A DNA stretch of 64,000 nt from Luteibacter sp. UNC138MFCol5.1 (GCF_900110505.1 NZ_FODZ01000004.1:137309-201308); one strand, 5' to 3'; numbered from the stretch's first letter, positions 25,294 to 34,152 are shown. Notes: generated by a model not told the origin, from the sequence alone. A program made the numbers and translations.

Positions 25294-25370
25294 TCGCCGA
25301 TACGATCGGCTCCCACCCCTCCGGTAGCACCGCTTTCCTACCGAAGGGTGGGAGCCGATCGTATCGGCGA
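25294..25370. repeat. Paired palindromic element, GGGAGCCGATCG family
   Basis: Perfect 25-base inverted arms at 25294-25318 and 25346-25370 enclose a 27-base loop. The loop holds an inner CGGTAG/CTACCG stem. A further half-element (CGCCGATACGATCGG) lies at 25126-25140. The same arm occurs in the array at 50788-51087. Confidence 0.9.
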
Positions 25371-25391
25371 TCGGGTGCTTGCGTCAGACGC

Positions 25392-26441
25392 TCAGCGTGC
25401 AGGTGAAGCGGCTGCGGTGAACGGTACCGCCGGGCCGATCGCGGCGCGTTTGCGCCAGGCGGCCAGTTTTTCCTCGACCCCCGCGCCGACGTCGATCTGC
25501 GGCTCCGAGGGTTCCAGCGCATCTTTCGTTTCCCACGCGGCGATCTCGCGCCGCGCGCGGCCGAACGCGTCGATGAAATCCGGTGTCGCGTTGAGCCCGT
25601 CGGCGAGCCAGGCGCGACCGAAGTAGGTGATGTCCGAATCCGCGCCGCAGCCGAACGACGTGCGGTCCGCGCGCGCGGAAGTCAGCACCAGGGTGCCCGT
25701 ACCCTTCAGCTTAGGCACGAAGCCGCCCGAGTAGCAGGCGTTCACCACGAGCACCTTCCAGCGAAACGCATGCTTGCCGAGGATGTCGGCGAGGCCGTCC
25801 GGGTCCAGCTGGTCGAGCGGGATCGGGTCCATGTCGACGAGCAGCGAATGGTCGTCGCCTCCGTGCGTCGCGACGTAGAGCAGGAGGATGTCTTCCTTCG
25901 GATCCATGACCTTCGCCAGCGCGTCCAGACCGGCCTCGAGGTTCGTCCAGCTCGCGAGCGGGCGGGTGCTCAGCGTGGCGGGATGGTTCTCCAGCACCAG
26001 CGTATGTCCCGGTGCGCTGAAGCGTCGCGCCATGAGGGTGTCGAGATATTCCGCCTCGTTGCGGAAGACGTCCTCCGAGCCGTCCGCCGCGAAGGCGAGA
26101 GCATAGATGTTCGTCCTGCCCGGGGCACGCGGCGCGAGCTTCGCGACGGCGCGGCGCATCGCCTCCGGCTGCGCGGTGAACACCTGCTCGGGCGTCGGGG
26201 CGTCGGTAGGCCACGTGTCGAGCGCGTCCTCGTCGGCGACGCCTTCGTCCGCCGGCGCGACCGTTGCCGCCGAAGCGGGTGCGGCGGTCGCGACAGCCGC
26301 CGGCGCGGCCAGCGGTTCACGCCGCGCGGTCAGCGGTTCCGGGCCGAACCGCAGGACGCCGATCGTGAGCAGGACGCCCGCCGCGAACGCCGTCAGCGTC
26401 GCGATCGCGGTGCGCCGGCGGGGATCAAGGTGCGATGGCAT
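25392..26441 (-). CDS. Membrane-anchored C13 (legumain/caspase-fold) cysteine peptidase
   Basis: A 349-residue protein with an N-terminal membrane anchor (about 11-31), an Ala/Pro-rich linker to about 80, and a C13-type peptidase domain. The dyad is His193 in [13 protein letters not shown] and Cys236 in [11 protein letters not shown], each after a hydrophobic strand as in caspase-fold enzymes. Family knowledge: legumain-type peptidases cut after Asn or Asp; bacterial members are little studied. The start at 26441 overlaps the mtnC stop by 17 bases, so it is the last gene of the mtnB-mtnD-mtnC operon. The reason for this pairing is unknown. Its last 17 codons are duplicated at 25134-25210. Confidence 0.82.
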   Translation of the reverse strand: MPSHLDPRRRTAIATLTAFAAGVLLTIGVLRFGPEPLTARREPLAAPAAVATAAPASAATVAPADEGVADEDALDTWPTDAPTPEQVFTAQPEAMRRAVAKLAPRAPGRTNIYALAFAADGSEDVFRNEAEYLDTLMARRFSAPGHTLVLENHPATLSTRPLASWTNLEAGLDALAKVMDPKEDILLLYVATHGGDDHSLLVDMDPIPLDQLDPDGLADILGKHAFRWKVLVVNACYSGGFVPKLKGTGTLVLTSARADRTSFGCGADSDITYFGRAWLADGLNATPDFIDAFGRARREIAAWETKDALEPSEPQIDVGAGVEEKLAAWRKRAAIGPAVPFTAAASPAR

Positions 26442-27108
26442 CGAAATCCGCCACGGCGGGGTGACCGTCTTCGATGACTGGCTGCGGCGGGCGGATGAGC
26501 TGCGTGGTGCGCATGCCGGCCGCGCGGGCGGCGTCGAGTTCTTCGCGGATGTCGGAGAGGAAGAGGATCTGCGCGGGCGGCAATCCGATCGCCTCGGCGA
26601 TACGGGCATACGACTGCGTTTCGCGCTTATGGCCGGTCTGCGTGTCGAAATAGCCGGAGAACAGCGGGGTGAGGTCGCCGCTCTCGCTGAAACCGAACAG
26701 CAGCTTCTGCGCGGGCACGGAACCGGACGAATACACGTACAGCGACAGGCCGCGCGCGTGCCAGGCCTTCAGCCGCGCCGCCACTTCCGGATACATGTGC
26801 GAGACATACGCGCCGGCCTCGTAACCCTCCCGCCAGATCATGCCCTGCAGGGCCTTGAGCGCCGTCGACTTGCGATCTTCGTCGATCCAGCGGATCAGCA
26901 GGTCGATGACTTCCGTGCGGGTCGCCTCGACGATCCCGGCTTCCTTCGCGGCTTCATGCAGCCAGTGCTGGACCTCGGGTTCGGCGGCATGGGTTTCGAC
27001 GAACGCCGGCAGGTGCTTCCGGGCGTAGGGAAAGAGAACGTCCTTGACGAAATCGATCGAGCTGGTGGTGCCCTCGATGTCGGTGAGGATGGCGCGGATA
27101 TCGGACAT
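26425..27108 (-). CDS. mtnC: Acireductone synthase (enolase-phosphatase E1)
   Basis: A 227-residue HAD-family enzyme. Motif I is [11 protein letters not shown] with the nucleophile Asp, motif II is [15 protein letters not shown], and [14 protein letters not shown] carries the acidic motif IV. Reaction: 2,3-diketo-5-methylthiopentyl-1-phosphate to acireductone (enolisation then dephosphorylation) in methionine salvage. It is third in mtnB-mtnD-mtnC, 54 bases after mtnD, and overlaps the C13 peptidase start. Confidence 0.95.
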   Translation of the reverse strand: MSDIRAILTDIEGTTSSIDFVKDVLFPYARKHLPAFVETHAAEPEVQHWLHEAAKEAGIVEATRTEVIDLLIRWIDEDRKSTALKALQGMIWREGYEAGAYVSHMYPEVAARLKAWHARGLSLYVYSSGSVPAQKLLFGFSESGDLTPLFSGYFDTQTGHKRETQSYARIAEAIGLPPAQILFLSDIREELDAARAAGMRTTQLIRPPQPVIEDGHPAVADFDAIAP

Positions 27109-27162
27109 GCGGGGGGAGACCTGCGGATCGGGGAGATCCGCAGGATAAACGACGGGGACCGC

Positions 27163-27732
27163 TTACGAAACGGTCGCCGCCGAGGCGTGCGGGTTCATGC
27201 GCGGAAACTGCTCGGCGATGTCCGTGCCCGTGAAGTTCGCGACCCAGCCTTCGGTGTTCGTGAAGAGGCGGATCGCGACGAAATAGGGCGATTCGCTCAT
27301 GTCGAACCAGTGCGGCGTGCCGTCGGGAACGCCGATGAGATCGCCCTTTTCGCACAGCACCTCGTAGACCTTGCCATCGATGTGCAGCGTGAACTGGCCC
27401 GCGCCGGCGACGAAGAAGCGGACCTCGTCCTCGCTGTGCGTGTGCTCGTTCAGGAATTTCTGGCGGAACGCCGCGCGGTCCGGGTGATCCGGCTTGAGGC
27501 TGATCACGTCCACGGACTGGTAGCCGTTCTCCGCCATCAGGCGGTCGATGTCCGCGCGGTACGCGGCGATGACCTCGTCCTGGCTCGCGCCGGGCGCGAT
27601 CGGCTGGTTGGCCTCCCACTGCTCGAAACGCACGCCGACCGCGTTCAGCGCCTCGGCGATGGCGGCGTGGTCGTCGAGAACGGCGAGCGGGGTGTCGTTC
27701 CGGGTGTCATCGTAGATACGCAGACGGCTCAT
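27163..27732 (-). CDS. mtnD: Acireductone dioxygenase
   Basis: A 189-residue cupin of the ARD family. Metal ligands are visible in [11 protein letters not shown] (two His and Glu) and TPHWFDM (distal His). Reaction: with Fe it cleaves acireductone to 2-keto-4-methylthiobutyrate and formate; with Ni it gives methylthiopropionate. The ATG overlaps the mtnB stop by 4 bases, so the two are coupled. The 2-keto-4-methylthiobutyrate produced is the substrate of the YbdL-like aminotransferase nearby. Confidence 0.96.
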   Translation of the reverse strand: MSRLRIYDDTRNDTPLAVLDDHAAIAEALNAVGVRFEQWEANQPIAPGASQDEVIAAYRADIDRLMAENGYQSVDVISLKPDHPDRAAFRQKFLNEHTHSEDEVRFFVAGAGQFTLHIDGKVYEVLCEKGDLIGVPDGTPHWFDMSESPYFVAIRLFTNTEGWVANFTGTDIAEQFPRMNPHASAATVS

Positions 27733-28373
27733 GGGGAAAGCCTCCTCAGGTCGAGTTCGCAGCCCAGCAGGAACTCCAGGGCCTCGAGATGGCGCCGGGT
27801 CTCGGCCATGTCGCGGCCCCAGGTGTAGATCCCATGCCCGTCGATCAGATACGCGTAGAGCGGCTTGCCGGAGTCGATCCAGGCGTCCACCTGCGCTTCC
27901 AGCTCGGGCATGTGCTGGGTGTTCGGAAATACGGGGATGTCGAGCACGCTTTCGTGCGTTGTGTAGCCGGAGATGGCCTTTTGCAACTCCCAGCCTTCGA
28001 GGTGCACGCGCCCCGCGGCGGCGAAGAGGCGCGAAGCGACGCTCTGCGTGCGCGAATGCGTGTGCAGCACGACGTTGGCATCCGGGAAGCGGCGGTACAC
28101 CTGCGTGTGCAGCCCGGTCTCGGCCGACGGCCGATGGCTGGAACCGACCGCCTTGCCGTCCATGTCGATCAACATGATGTCGTCGCGTCCCAGCCGTCCC
28201 TTGTCGCGCCCGGAGATCGTGATCGCGGCGTGGTCCGCGTCGATCCGCATCGAGAAGTTGCTGCTGGTCGCGGGCGTCCAGCCGAACGCCGCGAGTTCGC
28301 GCGCGGCCTCCGCGATGGCGTCGGCACGCTCGGCCATCAGTTCGGCGGAAACGGGAAGGGAGGTATTCGACAT
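27729..28373 (-). CDS. mtnB: Methylthioribulose-1-phosphate dehydratase
   Basis: A 214-residue class II aldolase-fold enzyme. Zn ligands are in [12 protein letters not shown] (two His) and [11 protein letters not shown] (third His), with a catalytic Glu near [23 protein letters not shown] is the family's substrate-binding N-terminal motif. Reaction: dehydration of 5-methylthioribulose-1-phosphate. The start at 28373 (MSNTSLPVS) was chosen because the promoter palindrome ends 5 bases upstream and the upstream in-frame ATG at 28406 would lie inside the -10 region. First gene of the mtn operon. mtnA, mtnK and mtnN/P are not in this window. Confidence 0.94.
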   Translation of the reverse strand: MSNTSLPVSAELMAERADAIAEAARELAAFGWTPATSSNFSMRIDADHAAITISGRDKGRLGRDDIMLIDMDGKAVGSSHRPSAETGLHTQVYRRFPDANVVLHTHSRTQSVASRLFAAAGRVHLEGWELQKAISGYTTHESVLDIPVFPNTQHMPELEAQVDAWIDSGKPLYAYLIDGHGIYTWGRDMAETRRHLEALEFLLGCELDLRRLSP

Positions 28374-28378
28374 GGGGA

Positions 28379-28415
28379 TTTGGACGTCCAAACAGGCGGC
28401 GATCATACCATGCGG
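28379..28415 (-). promoter_or_regulatory. Promoter/operator element of the mtnB operon
   Basis: Read on the minus strand, CCGCATGGTATGATCG (28415-28400) contains the -10-like TATGAT. It is followed by TTTGGACGTCCAAA (28392-28379), a perfect 14-bp palindrome just before the mtnB start. The palindrome covers the expected transcription start, suggesting a repressor site. The same layout precedes ybdL. Confidence 0.6.
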
Positions 28416-28532
28416 CCACGGATGGCCCGGAACTGTCTAATGCGAACCATTTGCTTTTGGTAGATGGCGGTAGGATGACTTCTTTCGCCGGCCGATCCCC
28501 GCCCGGCGTGACCATCGACGGAGGTTGTACCC

Positions 28533-28859
28533 ATGTCGCAGCACGATCCGAACATCGAGGCCCGGCGCCGATTCCTCAAGGTCGCCGCGGGCGGCGCGAC
28601 CGCCGCCGCGGTCCTTGGAACCGTGGGCGTGGCCCGTGCCCAGGACCTGCCGCACCTCTCCCCGAGCGACCCGACGGCGTCGGCGCTCAAGTACACCGAG
28701 GCCGCCACGGGCGGTCCGGGCCGCAAGCCGGGCGACAAATGCGCCAATTGCAACTTCTTCAAGGGCGCCGCGACGGCGGCCTGGGGGCCGTGCGACCTGT
28801 TCCCGGGCAAGGCCGTGGCGGGGCCGGGCTGGTGCGTCTCCCATACGCCCAAGGCCTGA
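28533..28859 (+). CDS. High-potential iron-sulfur protein (HiPIP)
   Basis: A 108-residue periplasmic electron carrier. It has a Tat signal (RRRFLK followed by a hydrophobic Ala-rich stretch, cleavage near ARAQ) and a mature domain of about 72 residues. Four Cys bind the [4Fe-4S] cluster: CANC (two), GPCDLFPG and GWCVSH. This matches the HiPIP pattern C-x2-C-x(n)-C-x(n)-C with the conserved C-terminal Trp-Cys. Family knowledge: it shuttles electrons in the periplasm. It is followed by a strong terminator and is probably monocistronic. Confidence 0.95.
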   Translation: MSQHDPNIEARRRFLKVAAGGATAAAVLGTVGVARAQDLPHLSPSDPTASALKYTEAATGGPGRKPGDKCANCNFFKGAATAAWGPCDLFPGKAVAGPGWCVSHTPKA

Positions 28860-28894
28860 TAACCCGGGTCGGGACGATCCTCCCCGGAAACGAC

Positions 28895-28922
28895 AAAGGC
28901 CAGCCGCGAGGCTGGCCTTTTT
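28895..28922 (+). terminator. Rho-independent terminator of the HiPIP gene
   Basis: AAAGGCCAGCC (28895-28905) pairs with GGCTGGCCTTT (28910-28920) around GCGA, and TTTTT follows (28918-28922). It lies 36 bases after the stop codon. Confidence 0.92.
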
Positions 28923-29071
28923 CATGTCCGGGCAGAAAATGCAGCCCAAGCGCGCCAGGCCGAGGAGCTGACCCGCCTGACGCGCCGGGCGGCAATCCGG
29001 GGCCCACTGCCAAGTGATTTACCCGCGGACTGGGGATCATACTCCCCTCCACGGGCGCCCGGCCAATGGCA

Positions 29072-29106
29072 GTTAAATGACAACGAAGATTTAACGCATT
29101 GTCATT
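29072..29106. repeat. Two interlocking inverted repeats in an A/T-rich patch
   Basis: GTTAAAT (29072-29078) pairs with ATTTAAC (29089-29095), and AATGACAA (29076-29083) pairs with TTGTCATT (29099-29106). The two cannot form at once. The 28923-29175 stretch otherwise shows no gene; it lies between converging HiPIP and permease genes. Confidence 0.6.
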
Positions 29107-29175
29107 GTGAATCAGAGGGTTACCAGTGGAACCTCCAGCCCGATCGAATCTCCGGCCGCACGGTTCCGCGTCGCC

Positions 29176-30615
29176 TCAGCGGCCCTGTCGCAGGCGGCTG
29201 TGGCGGTAGCCGTAGGCGAGGTAGATCAGGATGCCGAGCACCGTCCAGACGGCCATCAGGACCCAGTTACGCACGCCCATCGACGTCAGCAGCGCGATAC
29301 AGCTGAGGATGCCAAGGATGCAGGTGACGGGAGCGACGGGCACGCGGAACGTGCGCGGAAGATCCGGTGCCGTGCGGCGCAGGATCATCACGCCGGCGCA
29401 CACCGCGCAGAACGCGACGAGCGTGCCCATCGAGGTGAGGTCGCCGAGCACGTTGAGCGGAAACACGGCGGCGAGCGCGGCGATGCCGACGCCGGTGATC
29501 ACGGTGTTGATGTGCGGCGTGCGGTGCTTCGGGTGGATCGTGGTGAACACCTTGGGCATGAGGCCGTCGCGCGCCATGATCATGAAGATGCGCGGCTGCG
29601 CGATGATCATGACCAGCACGACCGACGAGAGGCCGATCAGCGCGCCGACTTCGACGATGCCGCGCAGCCAGCCCAGTTCCGGATGCTGGCGGATCGCGGT
29701 GACGACCGGCTCCGACGTGCCGAGTTGGTCGAAGGGCACGAGGCCCGTCAGTACCGCCGCCATGGCGATATAGAGCACGGTGCAGATGGCCAGCGAGGCG
29801 AGCGTGCCGATGGGCATGTCGCGCTGGGGGTTCTTCGATTCCTGCGCGGCCGTGGAGGTCGCCTCGAAGCCGATATAGGCGAAGAACACCATCGACGCGC
29901 CGCGCAGGATGCCCGACCAGCCGTACTTGTCGCCGCCCTGGTTGGCGGGGATGAACGGGTGCCAGTTCGCGGTGTCGATATGGCTCGCGCCGACCACGAT
30001 GACGAGGACGATCAGCGCGGTCTTCAGCAGCACCATCGCCATGTTGATGCCGGTCGATTCCTTGATGCCGACGTAGCAGACCCAGGTCAGCGCCAGGGTG
30101 ATGCCGACCGCTGGAAGGTTGAACAGCGCACCGGTGGCCACGAGGTGGCCGTCGACGAAATCCACCGGCGCGTTGGTCAGGGCAGGCGGTATGTGGATGC
30201 CGACATGATCAAGCAGGCTGACGAAGTAGCCCGTCCAGCTGACGGCGACGGCCGATGCCGACACGCCGTATTCGAGGATGAGGTTCCAGCCGATGAACCA
30301 CGCGGCGCCTTCGCCGAGCGTGGCGTATGCGTACGAGTACGCACTGCCGGAGATCGGGATCATCGACGCGAACTCGGCGTAGCACAGCGCCGTGAACAGG
30401 CTGCAGATGGCCGCGAGGATGAACGAGATGATGATGGCGGGGCCGGCGTGTTCCGCCGCCGCCACGCCCGTGATGACGAAGATGCCGCCGCCGATGACCG
30501 CGCCGATGCCCAGCGCCGTCAGACCCCACGGGCCGAGGGTGCGGCGCAGGGCCGGGCCGTGCGCGTCGTCGGGTTCGGCCTGGGGTGCTTTCTTGGCGAG
30601 TAACTGCTGGAGCAT
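29176..30615 (-). CDS. APC-family amino acid permease
   Basis: A 479-residue inner-membrane transporter with about twelve hydrophobic segments. The APC-family signature GIGAVIGGGIFVITG lies in the first helix (about 36-50), SGSAYSYAYATLGE near 90 and GWNLILEYGV near 107. The C-terminal IHPKHRTPHINT loop is typical of the cationic amino-acid transporter (CAT/YfnA) branch. The substrate is not determinable from sequence. A close paralogue follows upstream on the same strand (30710-32197); the two look like an old tandem duplication. Confidence 0.9.
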   Translation of the reverse strand: MLQQLLAKKAPQAEPDDAHGPALRRTLGPWGLTALGIGAVIGGGIFVITGVAAAEHAGPAIIISFILAAICSLFTALCYAEFASMIPISGSAYSYAYATLGEGAAWFIGWNLILEYGVSASAVAVSWTGYFVSLLDHVGIHIPPALTNAPVDFVDGHLVATGALFNLPAVGITLALTWVCYVGIKESTGINMAMVLLKTALIVLVIVVGASHIDTANWHPFIPANQGGDKYGWSGILRGASMVFFAYIGFEATSTAAQESKNPQRDMPIGTLASLAICTVLYIAMAAVLTGLVPFDQLGTSEPVVTAIRQHPELGWLRGIVEVGALIGLSSVVLVMIIAQPRIFMIMARDGLMPKVFTTIHPKHRTPHINTVITGVGIAALAAVFPLNVLGDLTSMGTLVAFCAVCAGVMILRRTAPDLPRTFRVPVAPVTCILGILSCIALLTSMGVRNWVLMAVWTVLGILIYLAYGYRHSRLRQGR

Positions 30616-30660
30616 GGACTGCCTGGGCGTCGTAATGTCGTGGATAAGGATAGCTTCAAA

Positions 30661-30694
30661 GCGAAGGGCCGGCGGTGTGCCGCCGGCCCTTCGC
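30661..30694 (-). terminator. Strong hairpin between the two permease genes
   Basis: GCGAAGGGCCGGCGG (30661-30675) pairs perfectly over 15 bases with 30680-30694 around TGTG. It lies just after the stop of the 30710-32197 gene on the minus strand. A TTTGAAG follows instead of a full T-run, so termination is likely but may be partial. Confidence 0.75.
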
Positions 30695-30709
30695 GTGGAG
30701 CGGATTCGA

Positions 30710-32197
30710 TCAGCCGAGCGACTTGCGCAGCTTGCTGTGCGCGTAGCCGTAGCCGAAGTAGATGGCCTGGCCGATGACGATCCAGCCCACCATCAGGCGC
30801 CAGTGCTCTTCGAACGCCTGCCAGAACAGGTAGACGCAGGCCAGGGCGCCGGCGATGCAGATCGGCCACACGAACGGCACGCGGAAGCTGCGCTGCAGGT
30901 CCGGACGCGTGTAGCGAAGGATCAGCACGCCCACGCAGACCGTGGCGAACGCGAGCAGGGTGCCCATCGAGACGAGTTCGCCGAGCACGCTCACCGGGAA
31001 CAGACCGGCCATGGCGGCCGCGGCGACGCCGACGATGATCGTGCCGATGTAGGGCGTGCGGTGCTTCGGATGGATCTTCGCCATCGTCTGCGGCAGCAGG
31101 CCGTCCTTCGCCATCGAGAAGAAGATGCGCGGCAGGCCCATCAGCATCACGAGGATCACCGACGAGAGGCCCGTGATCGCGCCGAGGACGACGATCGCCT
31201 TCAGCCAGGACAGGTGCGGGTACAGGCCCAGCGCGGTGGCGACCGGCTCCGGCGTGTTCAGCATGCGGAACGGCGCGATGCCCGTGAGGACCAGCGCGAC
31301 GGCGATGTACAGCACGGTGCAGATGGCCAGCGAGCCGAGGATGCCGATGGGCATGTCGCGCTGCGGATTCTTCGCCTCGCCCGCGGCGGTCGACACGGCG
31401 TCGAAGCCGACGTACGAGAAGAACACGATGGTCGCGGCGCGGAAGATGCCGCCCCAGCCGAACGTGCCCGGACCCTCGGCTTCCGGAATGAACGGGTGCC
31501 AGTTGGCCGGGTTGATCACCTGGATCGCGAAGGCGAGGAACAGCAGGATCACGGTGACCTTGATCGCCACGATGATCGAGTTGACGAACGCCGACTGCGT
31601 GATGCCCACGTAGCACAGGCCGGACAGCGCGGCGATGATCACGACGGCCGGCAGGTTGATCAGCGTGCCGGTGGCCTGGATGTGGCCTTCGACGAACTGG
31701 AACGGCGCCGACGAAAGCGTGGCGGGCAGGGCGATGTTCGTGCCGACCGTCTGGCCGATGAGGCCGAGCAGCTCGTTGAAGTAACCCGACCAGCCGGCGG
31801 CGACGGTGGCCGCGGCGAACAGGTATTCGAGCACGAGGTTCCAGCCGACGAACCAGGCGACGTACTCGCCGAGCGTGGCATACGAATAGGAGTAGGCGCT
31901 GCCGGAGACGGGAAGCATCGCCGCGAACTCGGCGTAGCAGAGGCCGGCGAGGGCGCAGGCGAAGCCCGCGATGAGGAAGCTGATGACCAGGGCGGGGCCG
32001 GCGTGCAGCGCGGCCGCCTGGCCGGTGATGACGAAGATGCCCGCACCGATCACGGCGCCAACGCCGAGCAGGATCAGGTGCTTCGCGGTGAGGACGCGCT
32101 TGAGTTCGCCTCCGTGCGCGCCGGTGTCGATGTGTTCACCAGCATCGACGTGCGGCGCGGCCTCGATGGGATGCGTCGCGAACAGGTGTTTCAACAT
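30710..32197 (-). CDS. APC-family amino acid permease (paralogue)
   Basis: A 495-residue inner-membrane transporter with about twelve hydrophobic segments. It shares long motifs with the adjacent permease: GVGAVIGAGIFVITGQAA, SGSAYSYSYATLGEY, GWNLVLEYLF and IHPKHRTPYIGTI. An N-terminal cytosolic extension of about 35 residues contains His/Asp-rich sequence (AAPHVDAGEHIDTGAH). GGGGAG precedes the ATG. CAT/YfnA branch; the substrate is unknown. The 215 bases upstream (32198-32412) show no gene. Confidence 0.9.
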   Translation of the reverse strand: MLKHLFATHPIEAAPHVDAGEHIDTGAHGGELKRVLTAKHLILLGVGAVIGAGIFVITGQAAALHAGPALVISFLIAGFACALAGLCYAEFAAMLPVSGSAYSYSYATLGEYVAWFVGWNLVLEYLFAAATVAAGWSGYFNELLGLIGQTVGTNIALPATLSSAPFQFVEGHIQATGTLINLPAVVIIAALSGLCYVGITQSAFVNSIIVAIKVTVILLFLAFAIQVINPANWHPFIPEAEGPGTFGWGGIFRAATIVFFSYVGFDAVSTAAGEAKNPQRDMPIGILGSLAICTVLYIAVALVLTGIAPFRMLNTPEPVATALGLYPHLSWLKAIVVLGAITGLSSVILVMLMGLPRIFFSMAKDGLLPQTMAKIHPKHRTPYIGTIIVGVAAAAMAGLFPVSVLGELVSMGTLLAFATVCVGVLILRYTRPDLQRSFRVPFVWPICIAGALACVYLFWQAFEEHWRLMVGWIVIGQAIYFGYGYAHSKLRKSLG

Positions 32198-32412
32198 GTG
32201 TCTCCCCTACTGCCGGAATGTAGCCTTTTATTGTTGGGACCGCCGCGTGAGCCACGGTGCGCACGCCGCTGCCCGGAAGCGCTGGCACGGCACCATAGCC
32301 CAGCGGGGCAAGGCCGTACAAGCTGCGATGCGAGGCGTTCCAATGCCTTGCATGCGAGCGGTGCGGGTGTCGACCATGACTTGCGGCGGTTGTGCATGCG
32401 TCGCCTGAATGC

Positions 32413-33369
32413 TCAGAAGACCATGTTCAGCGCGACCTGGGGCGCGACGTAATCGGCGGTGTTGCGACCGGCGACCGTGAACTGGATGCCGCCGATCAGG
32501 CCGACCGTCGGGCTGAGGTGATATTCCACGGCGGGCGCGAGACTGAACTCCTGGCTCGGCGCGAGGCGGCGCGCCGTGCGCGGGCCTTCCGTGGTGGCGC
32601 CCACCACGTCGACGGCGCCCGATCGGTTCCATATCGCCTCGCCCACGAGCACCCAGCGAGGGTCGAGCACGTACTCGGCGGCGACCGACGCGTTCCATGC
32701 CTGGCCGAGGCGGGCATAGCCGCGAAACCCGCGGGACGTGCCATAGACGCTGCCGTCGCGCACGTTGATGCGGCCGGGCGACGGACTCCAGGCCAGCTGC
32801 GTGCGCCAGCGCAGGGCGTGACCGTCGTCCAGCCAGTGGAGCTGCTGCGCGCCGAACGCCAGCGTCGTGCGCATCGCGCCGTTGCCCGTGCCGTTGAGCG
32901 GATTGGTGTCCAGGTGGTGGTACGCGCCCGTGGGCAGGCGCTGGGCGGCCGCGATCGCGAGAACGAGCCCGCTGCCGTCGGCATCCGGTGCGCGCAGGCG
33001 CTGCTGGAAGCGTACCGAGGTGTCGCCCATCCGCATTCCGTCGGTGTGCAGGCCGTCGCCGGACGTGCGCGACGCGTTGAGCGTGAGCTGGACGAAGCTC
33101 GTGTCCGTCAGCGCGTAGGACATGGGCACGGCAAGCTGCCACTGACGGACGGTCGGGTCGCGCTCCTTGCGATCGCCGGCGTTGGTGTAGCTGCCACGCG
33201 TATTGGTATGGATAAGGTATGGCTCGATGTTCACCATGCCGGCGGGCATCGAATTGACGGCCGGTGTGACGAGGGGGCCGGTGAAGTTGGCCTCGCGGTC
33301 CGCCGCGATGGCGGGGCAGGTGGCCAGGAGTGCGAGGGTGGCACCGAACGACTTCAGATTCTGCGACAT
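32413..33369 (-). CDS. Outer-membrane beta-barrel protein (MetA-pathway/transporter-like)
   Basis: A 318-residue exported protein. A signal peptide spans about 1-22 (ending AIAAD). The rest has alternating beta-strands with many aromatics (YALTDTSFVQLTLNASR, GLVLAIAAAQRLPTG, LHWLDDGHALRWRTQLAW) and ends in VALNMVF, a terminal Phe typical of barrels folded by the BAM complex. The fold resembles the phenol-degradation MetA-pathway/transporter outer-membrane family, but the substrate is unknown. It is divergent from the NUDIX gene. Confidence 0.8.
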   Translation of the reverse strand: MSQNLKSFGATLALLATCPAIAADREANFTGPLVTPAVNSMPAGMVNIEPYLIHTNTRGSYTNAGDRKERDPTVRQWQLAVPMSYALTDTSFVQLTLNASRTSGDGLHTDGMRMGDTSVRFQQRLRAPDADGSGLVLAIAAAQRLPTGAYHHLDTNPLNGTGNGAMRTTLAFGAQQLHWLDDGHALRWRTQLAWSPSPGRINVRDGSVYGTSRGFRGYARLGQAWNASVAAEYVLDPRWVLVGEAIWNRSGAVDVVGATTEGPRTARRLAPSQEFSLAPAVEYHLSPTVGLIGGIQFTVAGRNTADYVAPQVALNMVF

Positions 33370-33522
33370 GCGCGGTTCCTTGCGTTACGCAGCGCGACGC
33401 TGCGGACGGCGGAGCGCGTCGTGCGCCCCGAATCCATCGTAGGCAAGCCGCGCCCGCGTCCGACATCGGATCAGTCCTAAAATGACCTGCGAAAATGACT
33501 AGTCCCTTGAAGGTGATTTCCG

Positions 33523-34083
33523 ATGGATCCGACCAGACAGCCCCTTGCCGATGCCCTCGCGTCCTACGCGGGGCGTTGGCCTGACGAAGAGGGAGTGGCC
33601 GAATTCGACGCGTGGCTGCGTGAGGCGGGACGTCCCTTCCATCGTGAGACGCGGGAGGGGCACTTTACGGGTTCCGCCTGGCTCGTCAGCGCGGACGGGC
33701 AACGCGCCCTGCTGATGCTCCATCGCAAGCTGGGCCGATGGCTGCAGCCGGGCGGCCATGCCGACGGCGACACGGACCTGGCGGCCGTGGCGCTGCGCGA
33801 GGCGGAAGAGGAAACCGGATTGCGGGGGCTGGACGTGCTCCCGGACATCTTCGATGTCGACCGCCATGCGATCCCGGCGCGTGGTGACGAGCCCGAGCAC
33901 TGGCATTACGACGTGCGGCATGTCGTCGTGGCGCGTGGCGGGGAAGCCTTCGTCCTCAACGAGGAATCGCTCGAACTGGCCTGGCGGCCGGTCACGGACA
34001 TCGCGTCCGATCCGGCCTCCGACCCGTCGCTGCGCCGCATGGCCACCAAGTGGCTGGCGCTCCGCGACGCGGCGCTCGGCTGA
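33523..34083 (+). CDS. NUDIX hydrolase
   Basis: A 186-residue protein with a Nudix box GHADGDTDLAAVALREAEEETGL (about 78-100). The REAEEETG core with its metal-binding Glu residues is intact; the Glu expected five residues after the first Gly is replaced by Thr. An N-terminal helical region precedes it. Family knowledge: hydrolysis of nucleoside diphosphates linked to another group; the substrate is not determinable. It converges with the 3-hydroxyanthranilate dioxygenase gene across a small palindromic repeat. Confidence 0.88.
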   Translation: MDPTRQPLADALASYAGRWPDEEGVAEFDAWLREAGRPFHRETREGHFTGSAWLVSADGQRALLMLHRKLGRWLQPGGHADGDTDLAAVALREAEEETGLRGLDVLPDIFDVDRHAIPARGDEPEHWHYDVRHVVVARGGEAFVLNEESLELAWRPVTDIASDPASDPSLRRMATKWLALRDAALG

Positions 34084-34090
34084 GAGGCCG

Positions 34091-34141
34091 TTCGCCCGCA
34101 AGGGTCGCTTACCTTCGGATGGGAGCCCGCTCGCGGGCGAA
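34091..34141. repeat. Palindromic element, variant of the GGGAGCC family
   Basis: TTCGCCCGC (34091-34099) and GCGGGCGAA (34133-34141) form a 9-bp inverted repeat. The right half reads GGGAGCCCGCTCGCGGGCGA then AGGGTGCTCGCC. This keeps the outer sequence of the 25 kb and 51 kb elements (GGGAGCC...GGCGA.GGGTGCTCGCC) with a different core. Confidence 0.7.
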
Positions 34142-34152
34142 GGGTGCTCGCC

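Noticed and set aside
28374-28532. SAM riboswitch upstream of mtnB
   Set aside because: The promoter palindrome ends 5 bases before the start codon, leaving no leader long enough for a riboswitch.
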